Below are positions 40,856 through 49,962 of a DNA stretch of 63,672 bases, in pieces. This DNA comes from Fructobacillus sp. CRL 2054 (GTDB lineage Bacteria > Bacillota > Bacilli > Lactobacillales > Lactobacillaceae), in the NCBI RefSeq assembly GCF_028764065.1, contig NZ_JACOFN010000009.1, positions 1 to 63,672 on the forward strand. Reading direction: 5' to 3'. The notes below the pieces were generated by a model. The model was not told where the DNA came from. It worked only from the letters and a program-made list of their open reading frames with translations, and made no database searches. Numbering within the stretch: position 1 is the first letter of the stretch; the number at the start of each line of letters is the position of its first letter. The position numbers and the translations under genes were made by a program.

Positions 40856-41839
40856 TTAGTTTGCATCAACTTGTACTCGAATCATTCGGTCTAAGCCGGC
40901 CAGGTCTTTTTTCAAATCAACCTGGGCTTGTGGCAGTGCGTCTTGGAATATTTTTAGGAGGGCGGGTCCCTGGTCATAGCCAATTTCAAAATAGGCCCGG
41001 CCATGTTCATTCAAATGGTCCGCCAACTGCTTAGCCATTTGTTTATATAAAGCCAAACCCTGGTCATCAGCGTAAAGCGCGAGGTCTGGTTCATAAGCAA
41101 CCACGGAATCATCCATCTCATCTTGCCCATCCCGACGAATGTAGGGTGGGTTCGACACAATGATGTCAAAACGTTGGTTAGCTACCGCAGAGAAAAGGTC
41201 CGATTCAATCAAATCAACTCGATTCTGCAAGGCGAACTTTTTCCGATTCTCCCAAGCAACAGCCAAAGCGTCACGGGAGATATCGGCAGCGGTTACCGCA
41301 AGATTAGACTCTTCAGCAGCGATAGTCAAGGCAATGGCTCCTGATCCAGTTCCAACGTCTAATAACCTGGGGCGCTCGACTAAGAATGGCTGCTTCTTTA
41401 AATCTGATAGCACCCAGTCAACCAAGAGTTCTGTTTCCGGTCTTGGAATTAAAACCCGTTCGTCGACTAAGAAATCCCGTCCATAAAAGGGTGCTTCCCC
41501 AATCACATACTGAGCAGGCCGACCCTTAAGAAGTCCAGCAACCCAATTTGGCCATCGTTCAGCTAACCATTCCGGCATAACACGGGTCAAATTAGCTCGA
41601 AGCATCCCGTAGTTCACCTGCAACGCGCCGGTTAACAAGAAATCGATATTATCCAGCGACTCCTCTTCGTCTAGGCCAGCCGCAGTTAACTCCGCCATGG
41701 CCCACTTACGGGCTTCTAGCAAAGAGATCTTTGGCTTAGCAGAACCTTTGTAAGATGAAGAACGACCTACCTGACGGTCGAACCGCCCCATCCCTGTTTC
41801 GTTTAACTCGGGCATCCGGTCTTTCATTTCATCGACCAT
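40856..41839 (-). CDS. prmC: Release factor glutamine methyltransferase PrmC
   Basis: 327 residues, about 40 longer at the N-terminus than usual (acidic/Lys-rich extension). SAM-binding LLDVGTGSGAIALTIA and catalytic SNPPYIRRDG are present. Methylates the Gln of the GGQ motif of RF1/RF2. It overlaps prfA by one base (its ATG shares the prfA stop). Confidence 0.93.
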   Translation of the reverse strand: MVDEMKDRMPELNETGMGRFDRQVGRSSSYKGSAKPKISLLEARKWAMAELTAAGLDEEESLDNIDFLLTGALQVNYGMLRANLTRVMPEWLAERWPNWVAGLLKGRPAQYVIGEAPFYGRDFLVDERVLIPRPETELLVDWVLSDLKKQPFLVERPRLLDVGTGSGAIALTIAAEESNLAVTAADISRDALAVAWENRKKFALQNRVDLIESDLFSAVANQRFDIIVSNPPYIRRDGQDEMDDSVVAYEPDLALYADDQGLALYKQMAKQLADHLNEHGRAYFEIGYDQGPALLKIFQDALPQAQVDLKKDLAGLDRMIRVQVDAN

Positions 41840-42918
41840 CAGTTTTCGTTTAAGGCAGCCAACTTCGCTGTCTGTTCGGCCAAAACCAAAGCATCAATGA
41901 TTTCACCCAAATCACCGGCAATAATTCGGTCTAACTTGTTCAAAGTCAAGCCGATCCGGTGGTCCGTCACACGGTTTTGAGGATAGTTGTAGGTACGGAT
42001 ACGTTCCGAACGGTCACCTGAACCAACCGCCGTCTTACGCTGCTCGGCATATTCTGCCTGGTTTTCCTGGGCGAAATGGTCGTAAATACGGGCGTTCAAA
42101 ATCTTCCATGCCTTGGCACGGTTCTGCTGCTGGGAACGTTCGTCCTGCATGGCAACCGTAATACCTGTTGGCTCGTGGGTCAAACGAATGGCAGAAGAAG
42201 TCTTGTTAACGTGCTGGCCTCCAGCCCCTGAAGCACGGTAAACGTCTTCGCGAACATCCTTTGGGTCGATTAAGCCTTCGGCATCAACTTCTTCAAATTC
42301 CGGCATGACACCAACCGTTGCGGTAGAAGTATGGACACGGCCCTGTGTTTCTGTCTTTGGCACACGCTGCACACGGTGGGCACCAGATTCAAACTTCAAC
42401 TTAGAGAAGACCTTATCACCTGAAATCATGCAGGCCACTTCTTTGTAACCACCGACTTCAGTGGTCGTCTCATCGATAATCTGAAGGCTCCAACCTTGGT
42501 TTTCCGCATAGCGGCGGTACATTCCAAGCAAGTCAGCGGCAAAGAGTGAGGATTCATCCCCACCGGCTGCACCACGAATTTCCATGATGATGTTCTTATC
42601 ATCGTTTTCATCCTTTGGAAGCATCAGAATCTTAAGTTTTTCTTCCAAATCTTCCTTTTCAGGTTTTAAGTTGGACAAATCTTCTTTAGCCAACTCGTCC
42701 ATTTCAGGGTCTCCGAGCATCGATTCAGCGTCTTCGATACCGGAAACGACGTCTTGGTAACGCTTATAGGTTTCGACCGTTTCACGAATCTGTCCGGCTT
42801 CCTTAGACAACTTCATATAGTTTTGTGAATCAGCCATGACGTCTGGGTCAGCCAGCATTTGGTTCAATTCATCATAGCGGTCAACGACCGATTGGATTTG
42901 TGCAAAAATCGGATCCAT
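41839..42918 (-). CDS. prfA: Peptide chain release factor 1
   Basis: 359 residues. GGQ motif in [19 protein letters not shown] (about residue 230), the codon-recognition tripeptide region, and [15 protein letters not shown]. Directs peptide release at UAA/UAG. It shares a base with tdk at one end and with prmC at the other, a tdk-prfA-prmC-tsaC chain. Confidence 0.96.
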   Translation of the reverse strand: MDPIFAQIQSVVDRYDELNQMLADPDVMADSQNYMKLSKEAGQIRETVETYKRYQDVVSGIEDAESMLGDPEMDELAKEDLSNLKPEKEDLEEKLKILMLPKDENDDKNIIMEIRGAAGGDESSLFAADLLGMYRRYAENQGWSLQIIDETTTEVGGYKEVACMISGDKVFSKLKFESGAHRVQRVPKTETQGRVHTSTATVGVMPEFEEVDAEGLIDPKDVREDVYRASGAGGQHVNKTSSAIRLTHEPTGITVAMQDERSQQQNRAKAWKILNARIYDHFAQENQAEYAEQRKTAVGSGDRSERIRTYNYPQNRVTDHRIGLTLNKLDRIIAGDLGEIIDALVLAEQTAKLAALNEN

Positions 42919-43526
42919 TATTCGTCTCCTTGTTCTTTAAGCATGTCTAAGTCTGGGTTATGCCAATGCTTACGGCAAACTGGTTTATACATCTCATCAC
43001 CACCAATTTGAACTTGTGCACCCTCGTACTGGGGTTGACCATCAGTAAAGCGTAACTGAGTAGTTGCCTTCCGGCCACAGAAAGAACAAATGGTTTTCAT
43101 CTCTTCGAGTTTATCGGCAATTTCGATTAAACGTTTAGCACCTTCAAATAACTGGTTGAAGGCATCGTTTTTCAAGCCAAAAGTCATAACTGGAACATTT
43201 AGTTCATCAACCACACGGGCCAACTGGTCCACCTGCTCCGGCTGTAAGAACTGGGCTTCATCAATTAAAACGGCCGAAAAACTAGGTGTTTTTTCACCCT
43301 GAACGGTTTCAAAAAGATCTTCATCAGGATGAATAACCTGGGCATCTCGGGATAGGCCAATCCGACTAGTGACTTTACCAACCCCAAAACGATCATCGAC
43401 CAAGGGGGTCATTACTAAGACCTCTTTCCCCTGCGATTCATAGTTATGTGCGACCTTCAAAATTTCGATTGATTTACCAGAGCCCATTGCCCCGTATTCA
43501 AAGTATAATTGCGCCAAAATACTCAC
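42918..43526 (-). CDS. tdk: Thymidine kinase
   Basis: 202 residues from a GTG at 43524-43526 with AAGGG 7 bases upstream. Walker A GAMGSGKS (residues 12-19), lid region, and zinc site in CSFCGR ... CRKHW. Phosphorylates thymidine. A longer upstream in-frame extension has no ribosome-binding site. First gene of the tdk-prfA-prmC-tsaC unit. Confidence 0.93.
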   Translation of the reverse strand: MSILAQLYFEYGAMGSGKSIEILKVAHNYESQGKEVLVMTPLVDDRFGVGKVTSRIGLSRDAQVIHPDEDLFETVQGEKTPSFSAVLIDEAQFLQPEQVDQLARVVDELNVPVMTFGLKNDAFNQLFEGAKRLIEIADKLEEMKTICSFCGRKATTQLRFTDGQPQYEGAQVQIGGDEMYKPVCRKHWHNPDLDMLKEQGDE

Positions 43527-43651
43527 CGTTTTTCCCTTGTTTATCCTATATAGTATAGCAATTTTTGCTTCTTCTGACGATGGGCCAGACCAATTTATCA
43601 AAAACAGTTCGGCTCGTGGTAAAATAGGGCTTTAGAAAAGGAGGGCGGTTC

Positions 43652-45010
43652 ATGTCTTTGAAAAGCCAATTGGCCAAGTTCACGGCCCAATCATCGCACT
43701 TTATTCTGCACGATATTCTAAAACGAGGTGGTACCTCACTTCCTGGGAAGCTCGCTGTTGCCATCGACCCCGATATCTTATCAGCCCTTTCAGCTGACTT
43801 TGACCTCGTCGTCGTTACTGGAACGAACGGTAAGACGCTAACCACCGCCTTAACCACACGTATTTTACGCGCTGGCGGCTACACGGTTATTACCAACCCA
43901 TCCGGTTCCAACATGGTCCAGGGAATTGCTGGTACTTTACTGACAACAAAAGTGAAACCATCCCCAAACGGTAAAAAACCAGTAGCAGTCTTGGAAGTTG
44001 ATGAAGCCAACGTCTTCTCTCTTGCAAAGGCCATTCAGCCTAAGTACTTCGTCTTGACGAACATCTTCCGTGATCAAATGGATCGTTACGGTGAAATCTA
44101 TACCACCTATCAAAAGATTGTTGATGGTATTCAGGTTGCGCCGGATGCCAAAGTCATTACCAACGCTGATTCGCCAATCTTTGCACGTGGCGACTTTAAG
44201 AATCAGCGACTCTACTACGGCTTTGACAATGTGAAAACAGAAGATTACCAGGACCTAAAGGCGCCAAACAATACCGACGGTATTTTAAGTCCTACCGACA
44301 ACTCCGTCCTCCACTACAACTTCATTACCTACGCCAACTTGGGTAAGTACTTCTCCGTTACCGATGGCTTCAAGCGCCCTGAATTAAACACGGCCGTTAC
44401 CAAAGTTTCCGAATTAACGCCAAAGTTTTCCCGCTTTTCAATCGATGGCCAACCCCTTCGCATTGAAATCGGTGGTTTGTATAACATCTACAACGCCTTG
44501 GCTGCCTATGCAGTTGGTAAGGCCTTTGATGTCAGCCCGGCCGAAATGAAAGCCGCCTTTGAAGAAAATAAGCAAATCTTCGGTCGCCAGGAATCATTAA
44601 AGATTGGTAACAAGGACTTAACCATCCTGCTCATCAAGAACCCGGTTGGAACTAACACGGTCATCGACATGATGGAAACGGAAAAAGAGCCATTTACCCT
44701 GATTACCATGTTAAACGCCAACTACGCCGATGGTATTGATACATCTTGGATTTGGGACGCGGAATTCGAACGCCTCCACGATAGCAAGCTCCAAGCCGTT
44801 ATGACCGGTGGTGAACGTTATAAGGACATCACCGTCCGCTTGAAAATGGCTGACTTTACTATCCAAGAAACCTTCCCAAAGACGGAAGAAATCATCCAAG
44901 CCATTGAGAAGGCACCAACAGATAAGGTCTACTTAGCTGCGACATACACGGCCATGCTCCAAGTACGTGCCGTACTACGCGAAAAGGGCTACATCAAGGA
45001 GGAATTCTAA
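43652..45010 (+). CDS. murT: Lipid II isoglutaminyl synthase, Mur ligase subunit MurT
   Basis: 452 residues. Mur ligase ATP-binding VVVTGTNGKTLTTALTT (about 55-72), YFVLTNIFRDQMDRYGEIY, and the C-terminal DUF1727 domain with AGTNTV-like PVGTNTVIDM. With GatD it amidates D-Glu in lipid II. The protein contains no cysteine: the Cys4 zinc ribbon found in staphylococcal and streptococcal MurT, between FKNQRLYYGF and FKRPELNT, is present as a loop without any Cys. Shine-Dalgarno AAAGGAGG. Overlaps gatD (TAATG). Confidence 0.9.
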   Translation: MSLKSQLAKFTAQSSHFILHDILKRGGTSLPGKLAVAIDPDILSALSADFDLVVVTGTNGKTLTTALTTRILRAGGYTVITNPSGSNMVQGIAGTLLTTKVKPSPNGKKPVAVLEVDEANVFSLAKAIQPKYFVLTNIFRDQMDRYGEIYTTYQKIVDGIQVAPDAKVITNADSPIFARGDFKNQRLYYGFDNVKTEDYQDLKAPNNTDGILSPTDNSVLHYNFITYANLGKYFSVTDGFKRPELNTAVTKVSELTPKFSRFSIDGQPLRIEIGGLYNIYNALAAYAVGKAFDVSPAEMKAAFEENKQIFGRQESLKIGNKDLTILLIKNPVGTNTVIDMMETEKEPFTLITMLNANYADGIDTSWIWDAEFERLHDSKLQAVMTGGERYKDITVRLKMADFTIQETFPKTEEIIQAIEKAPTDKVYLAATYTAMLQVRAVLREKGYIKEEF

Positions 45011-45741
45011 TGGCTGACTATACACTTTCTCTCGCCCACCTCTACGGTGATTTAATGAACACCTATGGCGATTATGGCAACATCATCGCCCTCCGTTACT
45101 ACGCCAAGCAAATTGGCGTAACGGTTGATGACCAACTCGTTTCCCTGGGCGATACTTTCGACCCTAAGGCCTACGACTTTGCCCTCTTCGGCGGTGGACA
45201 AGATTACGAAGAAACAATCGTTGCTCACGACCTTGTTGGTAAAAAAGAGGCCTTGAAGGAATACATTGAAAACGATGGCCCCCTTTTGGCTGTCTGTGGC
45301 GGCTACCAACTACTCGGTCACTACATGGAGATGGCTGACGGTACCAAAGTCGACGGCATCGGCGTGATGGATCACTACACGACTAACATGACCGACGCTT
45401 CCGTTACCGTTGATAAAGGTGTTCGTTTAACCGGAAACATCGAAATCAAGAACAACGAAACCGGCGAAATTTACCACGGCTTTGAAAACCACCAGGGCCG
45501 TACCTTCCTTGGTAAGGGAGAAAAGTCCCTCGGAACTGTTGTCTACGGTAAGGGAAACAACGGCATGGATAAGACCGAAGGCGTGATTTACCACAACGTC
45601 TTTGGAACTTACTTCCACGGCCCAATTTTGACCCGCAACGGAAACCTGGCTAAGCGGCTCTTAGCGACCGCACTCGAACGCAAGTATCCTGAGGTTAACT
45701 GGTCCGATAAGTTAGCTCAGGTGCAAGCTGAGAGCTTCTAA
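45010..45741 (+). CDS. gatD: Lipid II isoglutaminyl synthase, glutaminase subunit GatD
   Basis: 243 residues. Class I glutamine amidotransferase-like fold: nucleophile Cys in AVCGGYQLLG (about residue 95), His in TYFHGPIL (about 190), and GGGQDYEE. Supplies ammonia to MurT. The ATG overlaps the murT stop. Confidence 0.95.
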   Translation: MADYTLSLAHLYGDLMNTYGDYGNIIALRYYAKQIGVTVDDQLVSLGDTFDPKAYDFALFGGGQDYEETIVAHDLVGKKEALKEYIENDGPLLAVCGGYQLLGHYMEMADGTKVDGIGVMDHYTTNMTDASVTVDKGVRLTGNIEIKNNETGEIYHGFENHQGRTFLGKGEKSLGTVVYGKGNNGMDKTEGVIYHNVFGTYFHGPILTRNGNLAKRLLATALERKYPEVNWSDKLAQVQAESF

Positions 45742-45750
45742 ATCAAATAC

Positions 45751-45781
45751 TAAGCAATGACAACGGTCATTGCTTTTTTAA
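45751..45781 (+). terminator. Terminator of murT-gatD
   Basis: AGCAATGAC/GGTCATTGCT stem with T-run. Confidence 0.8.
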
Positions 45782-45796
45782 TAGATAAAATCCACA

Positions 45797-45832
45797 CAAA
45801 AAGACCGCCATTAAACAATGGCGGTCTTTTTT
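45797..45832 (-). terminator. Terminator of the KimA-like permease gene
   Basis: AAAAAGACCGCCATT / AATGGCGGTCTTTTT stem, T-runs on both strands. Confidence 0.85.
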
Positions 45833-45839
45833 ATTAAAC

Positions 45840-47690
45840 TTACTCTGACAAATGGTAGTAATAGGTTGAAATTGAGATGTTATCAATTGATGACAGCGCT
45901 GCACGCAATCGGAAAGATGATTGATTGTGTAGAACGTTTTGCCAAGGCTTCTTAGGCACGAACTGAGGAATGATAACCGTAACTGAATGGTTCGCCTTCT
46001 CAGACTGCTTGGCCACCTTTGAAACGAAGTTCACAACCGGACGAACGATTGAACGGTAAGACGTATGGACGTCGACGTAACGGACATCGCCGAAGTCTTC
46101 CTTAAATTGAGCTTGAATCTTTGCCTCACGCCCTGGATTAACATCCAAGGACACGTGCATAGCCACGACTTTGGTAGCAATTGACTGAGCGTAATCAACG
46201 GCTTCCGAAGTAACTCGGGTCAAGTTGGAAACCAAGATAATGGCTGTTGAGCCATCGTATTGGTGCCGGGCAGCCTTGACGTTGTTAACGTACTGCAAAC
46301 GCAACTGACGGGCAATGTTCTCGTAGTGTTGGTGAATCTTAAAGAACATGAACATCACGAGTGGCATAATCAAAAGATATGGCCAAACGTGGTTCAAACG
46401 GGTGACAAATAGCACCACAACCAATCCAGCAGACATAGCTGCACCAATGAAGTTAATGATGGACTTGGCCCACCAGAAACCTTCTTCATGGCGGTTACGG
46501 TACCAGTGAACAATCATACCTGACTGTGACAAAGTAAATGGTACGAACACACCAACGGCATACAAAGGAATCAAGTTATCGGTTGATCCGTGGAAGATGA
46601 CCGTCAAAATGATGGCTCCTACTGAAAGGGAGAGGATACCGTTCGAGTAACCCAAACGATCACCCTTATCCAAGTACAAGTGAGGTAGATACTTGTCCTT
46701 CGCCAAGTTAACGGCCAAGACTGGGAAAGCTGAGAACCCAGTGTTGGCAGCAACCGCCAAAATCAAGGCCGTTGCCAACTGGACAAGGTAGAAGAAGACG
46801 TTATGGCCACCAAAGGTTTCAGCCGCAATTTGTGACAGAACCGTTGAATGGCTGTTTGGTTGAATCCCATACCAGTATGACAGGAAAGTGATTCCTAGGA
46901 AGAAGAAGGCCAAAATTCCGGCCATCATTGTCAAAGTCGAAGCAGCATGCTTTTCCTTTGGTTCCTTAAAGTTTGGCACGGCGTTTGAAATGGCCTCAAC
47001 CCCAGTCAATGAGGATGATCCAGATGACAAGGCTCGTAAGAAGAAGATGACCGTCAAGCCGGAGAAGTCCGTTCCGACTTTGGCAGCTACGTGCTCAGGA
47101 ATTGAACCAGTCGCAACCTGGAAGAGTCCCCAGAGGATGGTCAAAGTCATCACGACGATGAAGAAGTAAACGGGAACCATCAAGAAGTTAGCGGACTCGC
47201 GTAATCCACGTAAGTTCAAGGCCGTCAAAACAAGAATGGTAAAGATTGAAAGTGGAACCGCATAATGCAGCAATGCTGGCACCGCCGCTGTAATGGCGTC
47301 GGCCGCAGCAGCTGCCGAAACGGCGACCGTCAGCATATAATCAACTAGCAGCGACCCACCAGCAACCAAACCAGCGTTTGGTCCCCAGTTTGTGCTGGCA
47401 ACCGTATAGGCACCACCACCGTTTGGGTAGGCTTTAATAATTTGGCGGTATGACAAAACAATCGCCGCCAACAAAATCAAAATAATGATGGCAATTGGCA
47501 ACTGTAACCAAAGGGCCACGGCACCGGCTGCAATCAAAACGGAAGTAATTGACTCCGTTCCATAGGCAACAGACGATAGGGCATCAGATGACAATAGCGC
47601 CAATGCTTTGGACTTAGTCAAAGACTGTCCAGCCTCTTCTGAGGTTTTTAATGGCTTTCCAATTACAACACGCTTAAGGTTACGAAACAT
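45840..47690 (-). CDS. APC-family permease, KimA-like (K+ uptake)
   Basis: 616 residues: an APC-fold membrane domain of about 12 helices (residues 20-455; SSDALSSVAYGTESI, YPNGGGAYTVAST, SSGSSSLTGVEAISNAVP) followed by a cytoplasmic USP-like C-terminal domain of about 150 residues. KimA in Bacillus and Lactococcus KupB-like relatives import K+ and are inhibited by cyclic di-AMP at this C-terminus. No c-di-AMP riboswitch is visible upstream. It might also be an amino-acid permease of the same superfamily. Confidence 0.82.
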   Translation of the reverse strand: MFRNLKRVVIGKPLKTSEEAGQSLTKSKALALLSSDALSSVAYGTESITSVLIAAGAVALWLQLPIAIIILILLAAIVLSYRQIIKAYPNGGGAYTVASTNWGPNAGLVAGGSLLVDYMLTVAVSAAAAADAITAAVPALLHYAVPLSIFTILVLTALNLRGLRESANFLMVPVYFFIVVMTLTILWGLFQVATGSIPEHVAAKVGTDFSGLTVIFFLRALSSGSSSLTGVEAISNAVPNFKEPKEKHAASTLTMMAGILAFFFLGITFLSYWYGIQPNSHSTVLSQIAAETFGGHNVFFYLVQLATALILAVAANTGFSAFPVLAVNLAKDKYLPHLYLDKGDRLGYSNGILSLSVGAIILTVIFHGSTDNLIPLYAVGVFVPFTLSQSGMIVHWYRNRHEEGFWWAKSIINFIGAAMSAGLVVVLFVTRLNHVWPYLLIMPLVMFMFFKIHQHYENIARQLRLQYVNNVKAARHQYDGSTAIILVSNLTRVTSEAVDYAQSIATKVVAMHVSLDVNPGREAKIQAQFKEDFGDVRYVDVHTSYRSIVRPVVNFVSKVAKQSEKANHSVTVIIPQFVPKKPWQNVLHNQSSFRLRAALSSIDNISISTYYYHLSE

Positions 47691-47727
47691 GGTTTCTCTC
47701 CAAAAAATTTTCTCTTAATAAGTTCCT

Positions 47728-47760
47728 ATTCTACCCCTTTTTTAAAAATATACAAAGGGG
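47728..47760 (-). promoter_or_regulatory. Promoter of the KimA-like gene with flanking inverted repeat
   Basis: Minus strand TTGTAT (47750-47755), 16-base spacer, TAGAAT (47728-47733). The spacer is bounded by CCCCTTT (47734-47740) and AAAGGGG (47754-47760), a 7-bp inverted repeat whose outer arm overlaps the -35; a candidate operator. Confidence 0.45.
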
Positions 47761-47772
47761 TTGCAGAACCAA

Positions 47773-47811
47773 CAAAAGGGTCCCGAAAACAGTAATTGTA
47801 GACCTTTTTTC
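47773..47811 (-). terminator. Weak terminator of the MTHFR-like gene
   Basis: AAAAGGGTC/GACCTTTTTT arms with an 18-base loop. Confidence 0.45.
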
Positions 47812-47830
47812 TTAACTTTTCTAGGGTAAA

Positions 47831-48583
47831 TTAGAAATTCGGTAAAGTAAAAAAGTGGAATGCGGAAAAGCCTGCTTCCTGGAGCGACTTTTCAACTGTT
47901 TGATTAACTTTAATTGGATCTTTTAAATAAGCTGCTGGCACTGTTAATCCAAAGGTCTTTCCTACCCAGCGGACTTGCCCAACAGTCGGCTGGTTGAGCA
48001 TCCCCGCCACCAGTTGAACCGTTAAACCAGCCTGAACTAATGCCGCTTTCAAATCAACCATTGGCTGACTAGCAAATAGAATTTGACTAATGAAAAAATC
48101 TGCTCCAGCTTGCTTCCGCCTTTTTACCTTTTCAACTGCCTGCGAATCAGATGGATTAACCGTTGCAGCCAAAGTCAGACTGTTTCCCGCCCCTTTTTTC
48201 AAAGCGCTCAGTAAGGATTCCACAGTGGAAAAGCCTTGCTTATTAACACGCTTATCCCCGGATAAGACAAGGAAATTCATCAACCCTAGTTGCCTCGTTT
48301 TCTCAATGAACCTTGGCAATGAATCGGGCGTAACATCTCCTAAACGAAGGTGTACCAAAACCGGATATTTTTTTCGCGCCTGAAACGCTTTAGCCAGCAA
48401 TAATAATTCGTCAAAGTCCGCCTGACTATCTCCCTGATTTACCAGGGAAAAATAAGAAAACTTTTCCTGGCCTTCAGTAAAACCATTTGCTAAAATTTCT
48501 TCTATTTTCTTTTTAGTTAATTCATTTGAAAAAATGGTTTGCTTACTGTCTATATAAAAATCACTTATTTTCTGAATCATCAT
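47831..48583 (-). CDS. Methylenetetrahydrofolate reductase-like protein, divergent
   Basis: 250 residues, shorter than MetF (about 280-300). The central and C-terminal parts follow the MTHFR barrel: LVLSGD (Asp of the LRGD loop), AATVNPSDSQAVEKVKRRKQAGADFFISQ (Gln equivalent of Gln183) and QLVAGMLNQPTVGQV. The FEFFPP strand with the catalytic Glu at the N-terminus is not recognisable. It may be a reduced or repurposed MTHFR. No metE or metH is adjacent. Start between two adjacent ATGs, at 48583 or 48580. Confidence 0.65.
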   Translation of the reverse strand: MMIQKISDFYIDSKQTIFSNELTKKKIEEILANGFTEGQEKFSYFSLVNQGDSQADFDELLLLAKAFQARKKYPVLVHLRLGDVTPDSLPRFIEKTRQLGLMNFLVLSGDKRVNKQGFSTVESLLSALKKGAGNSLTLAATVNPSDSQAVEKVKRRKQAGADFFISQILFASQPMVDLKAALVQAGLTVQLVAGMLNQPTVGQVRWVGKTFGLTVPAAYLKDPIKVNQTVEKSLQEAGFSAFHFFTLPNF

Positions 48584-48662
48584 TTTCCCTTTTTATCAAA
48601 AAAAGACAAGTAGACCAATTACTATGTCTATGCTACAATATCTTTAAATCGGAGGTAATATT

Positions 48663-48992
48663 ATGTACCAATCACAAGAACATTCAAACGAAGAGTTACA
48701 GACTTTCATTGAAGCACCTGGGCGACACATTGTCTTCCTGTCAGCCGACTGGTGTGGTGATTGCCGTGTTATTAAGCCATTCGTTCAGTCCATTCGTGAG
48801 GAAGTTGAAAAGACAGCCGACTGGATGGACGCTGATCGAGACAAGAACCTCGAATGGGCTAGCCAGTATGGTTTAAAGGGTATTCCAGCCTTCATTCTCT
48901 TTCAAGACGGCAAAAAAATTGATCAAATCGGTCACGGTGAACGAATTACGCCAAAACAAATTACAGAATGGTATGAAAATACACTTAAGTAA
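48663..48992 (+). CDS. Thioredoxin-family protein
   Basis: 109 residues, thioredoxin fold with active site WCGDC (residues 31-35) rather than WCGPC, cis-Pro in GIPAFILF. Intracellular disulfide reductase or a peroxidase partner. Shine-Dalgarno CGGAGG. Monocistronic with a terminator; divergent from the MTHFR-like gene. Confidence 0.88.
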   Translation: MYQSQEHSNEELQTFIEAPGRHIVFLSADWCGDCRVIKPFVQSIREEVEKTADWMDADRDKNLEWASQYGLKGIPAFILFQDGKKIDQIGHGERITPKQITEWYENTLK

Positions 48993-49010
48993 TTTCTATT
49001 TTAACAAATA

Positions 49011-49047
49011 AAAAGAGGACGTCTCCCTAAGAAGACATCCTCTTTTT
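49011..49047. terminator. Bidirectional terminator
   Basis: AAAAGAGGACGTCT / AGACATCCTCTTTT stem (one mismatch), T-runs both ways. Confidence 0.85.
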
Positions 49048-49050
49048 TGT

Positions 49051-49923
49051 TTACTTAATAAAGGCTGCAATCTGGTTGGAAGGAATGGCAAAGCCCATCC
49101 CCTCAATATTCGTATTGTTTGCAGAAGCTGATATCTTAGATGATGAGATACCAATAACTTGTCCAGCCTCGTTAATTAACGCTCCCCCAGAGTTCCCCTG
49201 ATTGATGGAAGCATCCGTTTGAATAACCGTCACCTGTTTATAGTTGGTTTGGCTATTTGTTAAGGTTCGCTTAGCCTGCGAAACAATCCCCTTGGTCATC
49301 GTTGAAGCATAAGCTGCTCCTAATGGTGAACCAATGGCCAGAACGCTTTGTCCAGTTGTGACCTTATCAGAGTTAGCTAGTGTCGCAACCGACTTAAAGG
49401 CTGCTGACTTAACCCGAATCAATGCCAAATCTTGGCTAGGGTCGGACTTCAAAATCGTTGCGGTCGCCTTATCACCGTTAGCATCAACTACCTGAATTTC
49501 CGCTGACTTTTCAATGACATGGTAGTTCGTAATAATATCAGCTGATCCGTTACGAACATTCAATACGACACCAGAACCCTGAGAAGCTGTCTGGTAAGAA
49601 GACGTATCGGCATTTTTATTCTGAGAATCGAAAGCATCCGCACCATCGTCAAGGGAGGCCGACTTCTGGAGATTTTGTACCGTTACAACAGCGTTTTTCA
49701 CCTTATTGTAGGCGCTTTGCGAAGCATCGTTTGATTTATATGCGACCGAGGCAATTGTAGCCGTTCCAGAGGCGTTGGTGTGCGTTGACTTGGCCAAACG
49801 CGATTGGTACCAAGAATTAGGTAGGGTCGAACCGAAGACAACGCCGGCACCAACAAAGAGCGCCACAATCACAGCGATTGTTGGCCAGAATTTACTTTTT
49901 ATAAAATGAATATGCTTCCGCAT
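49051..49923 (-). CDS. htrA: HtrA/DegP-like serine protease lacking the PDZ domain
   Basis: 290 residues. N-terminal membrane anchor (about 12-34), variable linker, then a trypsin-like domain with His in IITNYHVI, Asp in DPSQDLALIRV, Ser in QGNSGGALIN. The protein ends at GMGFAIPSNQIAAFIK, just where HtrA proteases normally continue into a PDZ domain, so it lacks one (usual length about 380-420). Degrades misfolded exported proteins. Downstream of a CiaRH-like pair and only 39 bases from the kinase gene, fitting joint transcription. Confidence 0.9.
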   Translation of the reverse strand: MRKHIHFIKSKFWPTIAVIVALFVGAGVVFGSTLPNSWYQSRLAKSTHTNASGTATIASVAYKSNDASQSAYNKVKNAVVTVQNLQKSASLDDGADAFDSQNKNADTSSYQTASQGSGVVLNVRNGSADIITNYHVIEKSAEIQVVDANGDKATATILKSDPSQDLALIRVKSAAFKSVATLANSDKVTTGQSVLAIGSPLGAAYASTMTKGIVSQAKRTLTNSQTNYKQVTVIQTDASINQGNSGGALINEAGQVIGISSSKISASANNTNIEGMGFAIPSNQIAAFIK

Positions 49924-49962
49924 GAAAGTAATCCTTTCAAACTCTTTTACTTATAGCAACAC

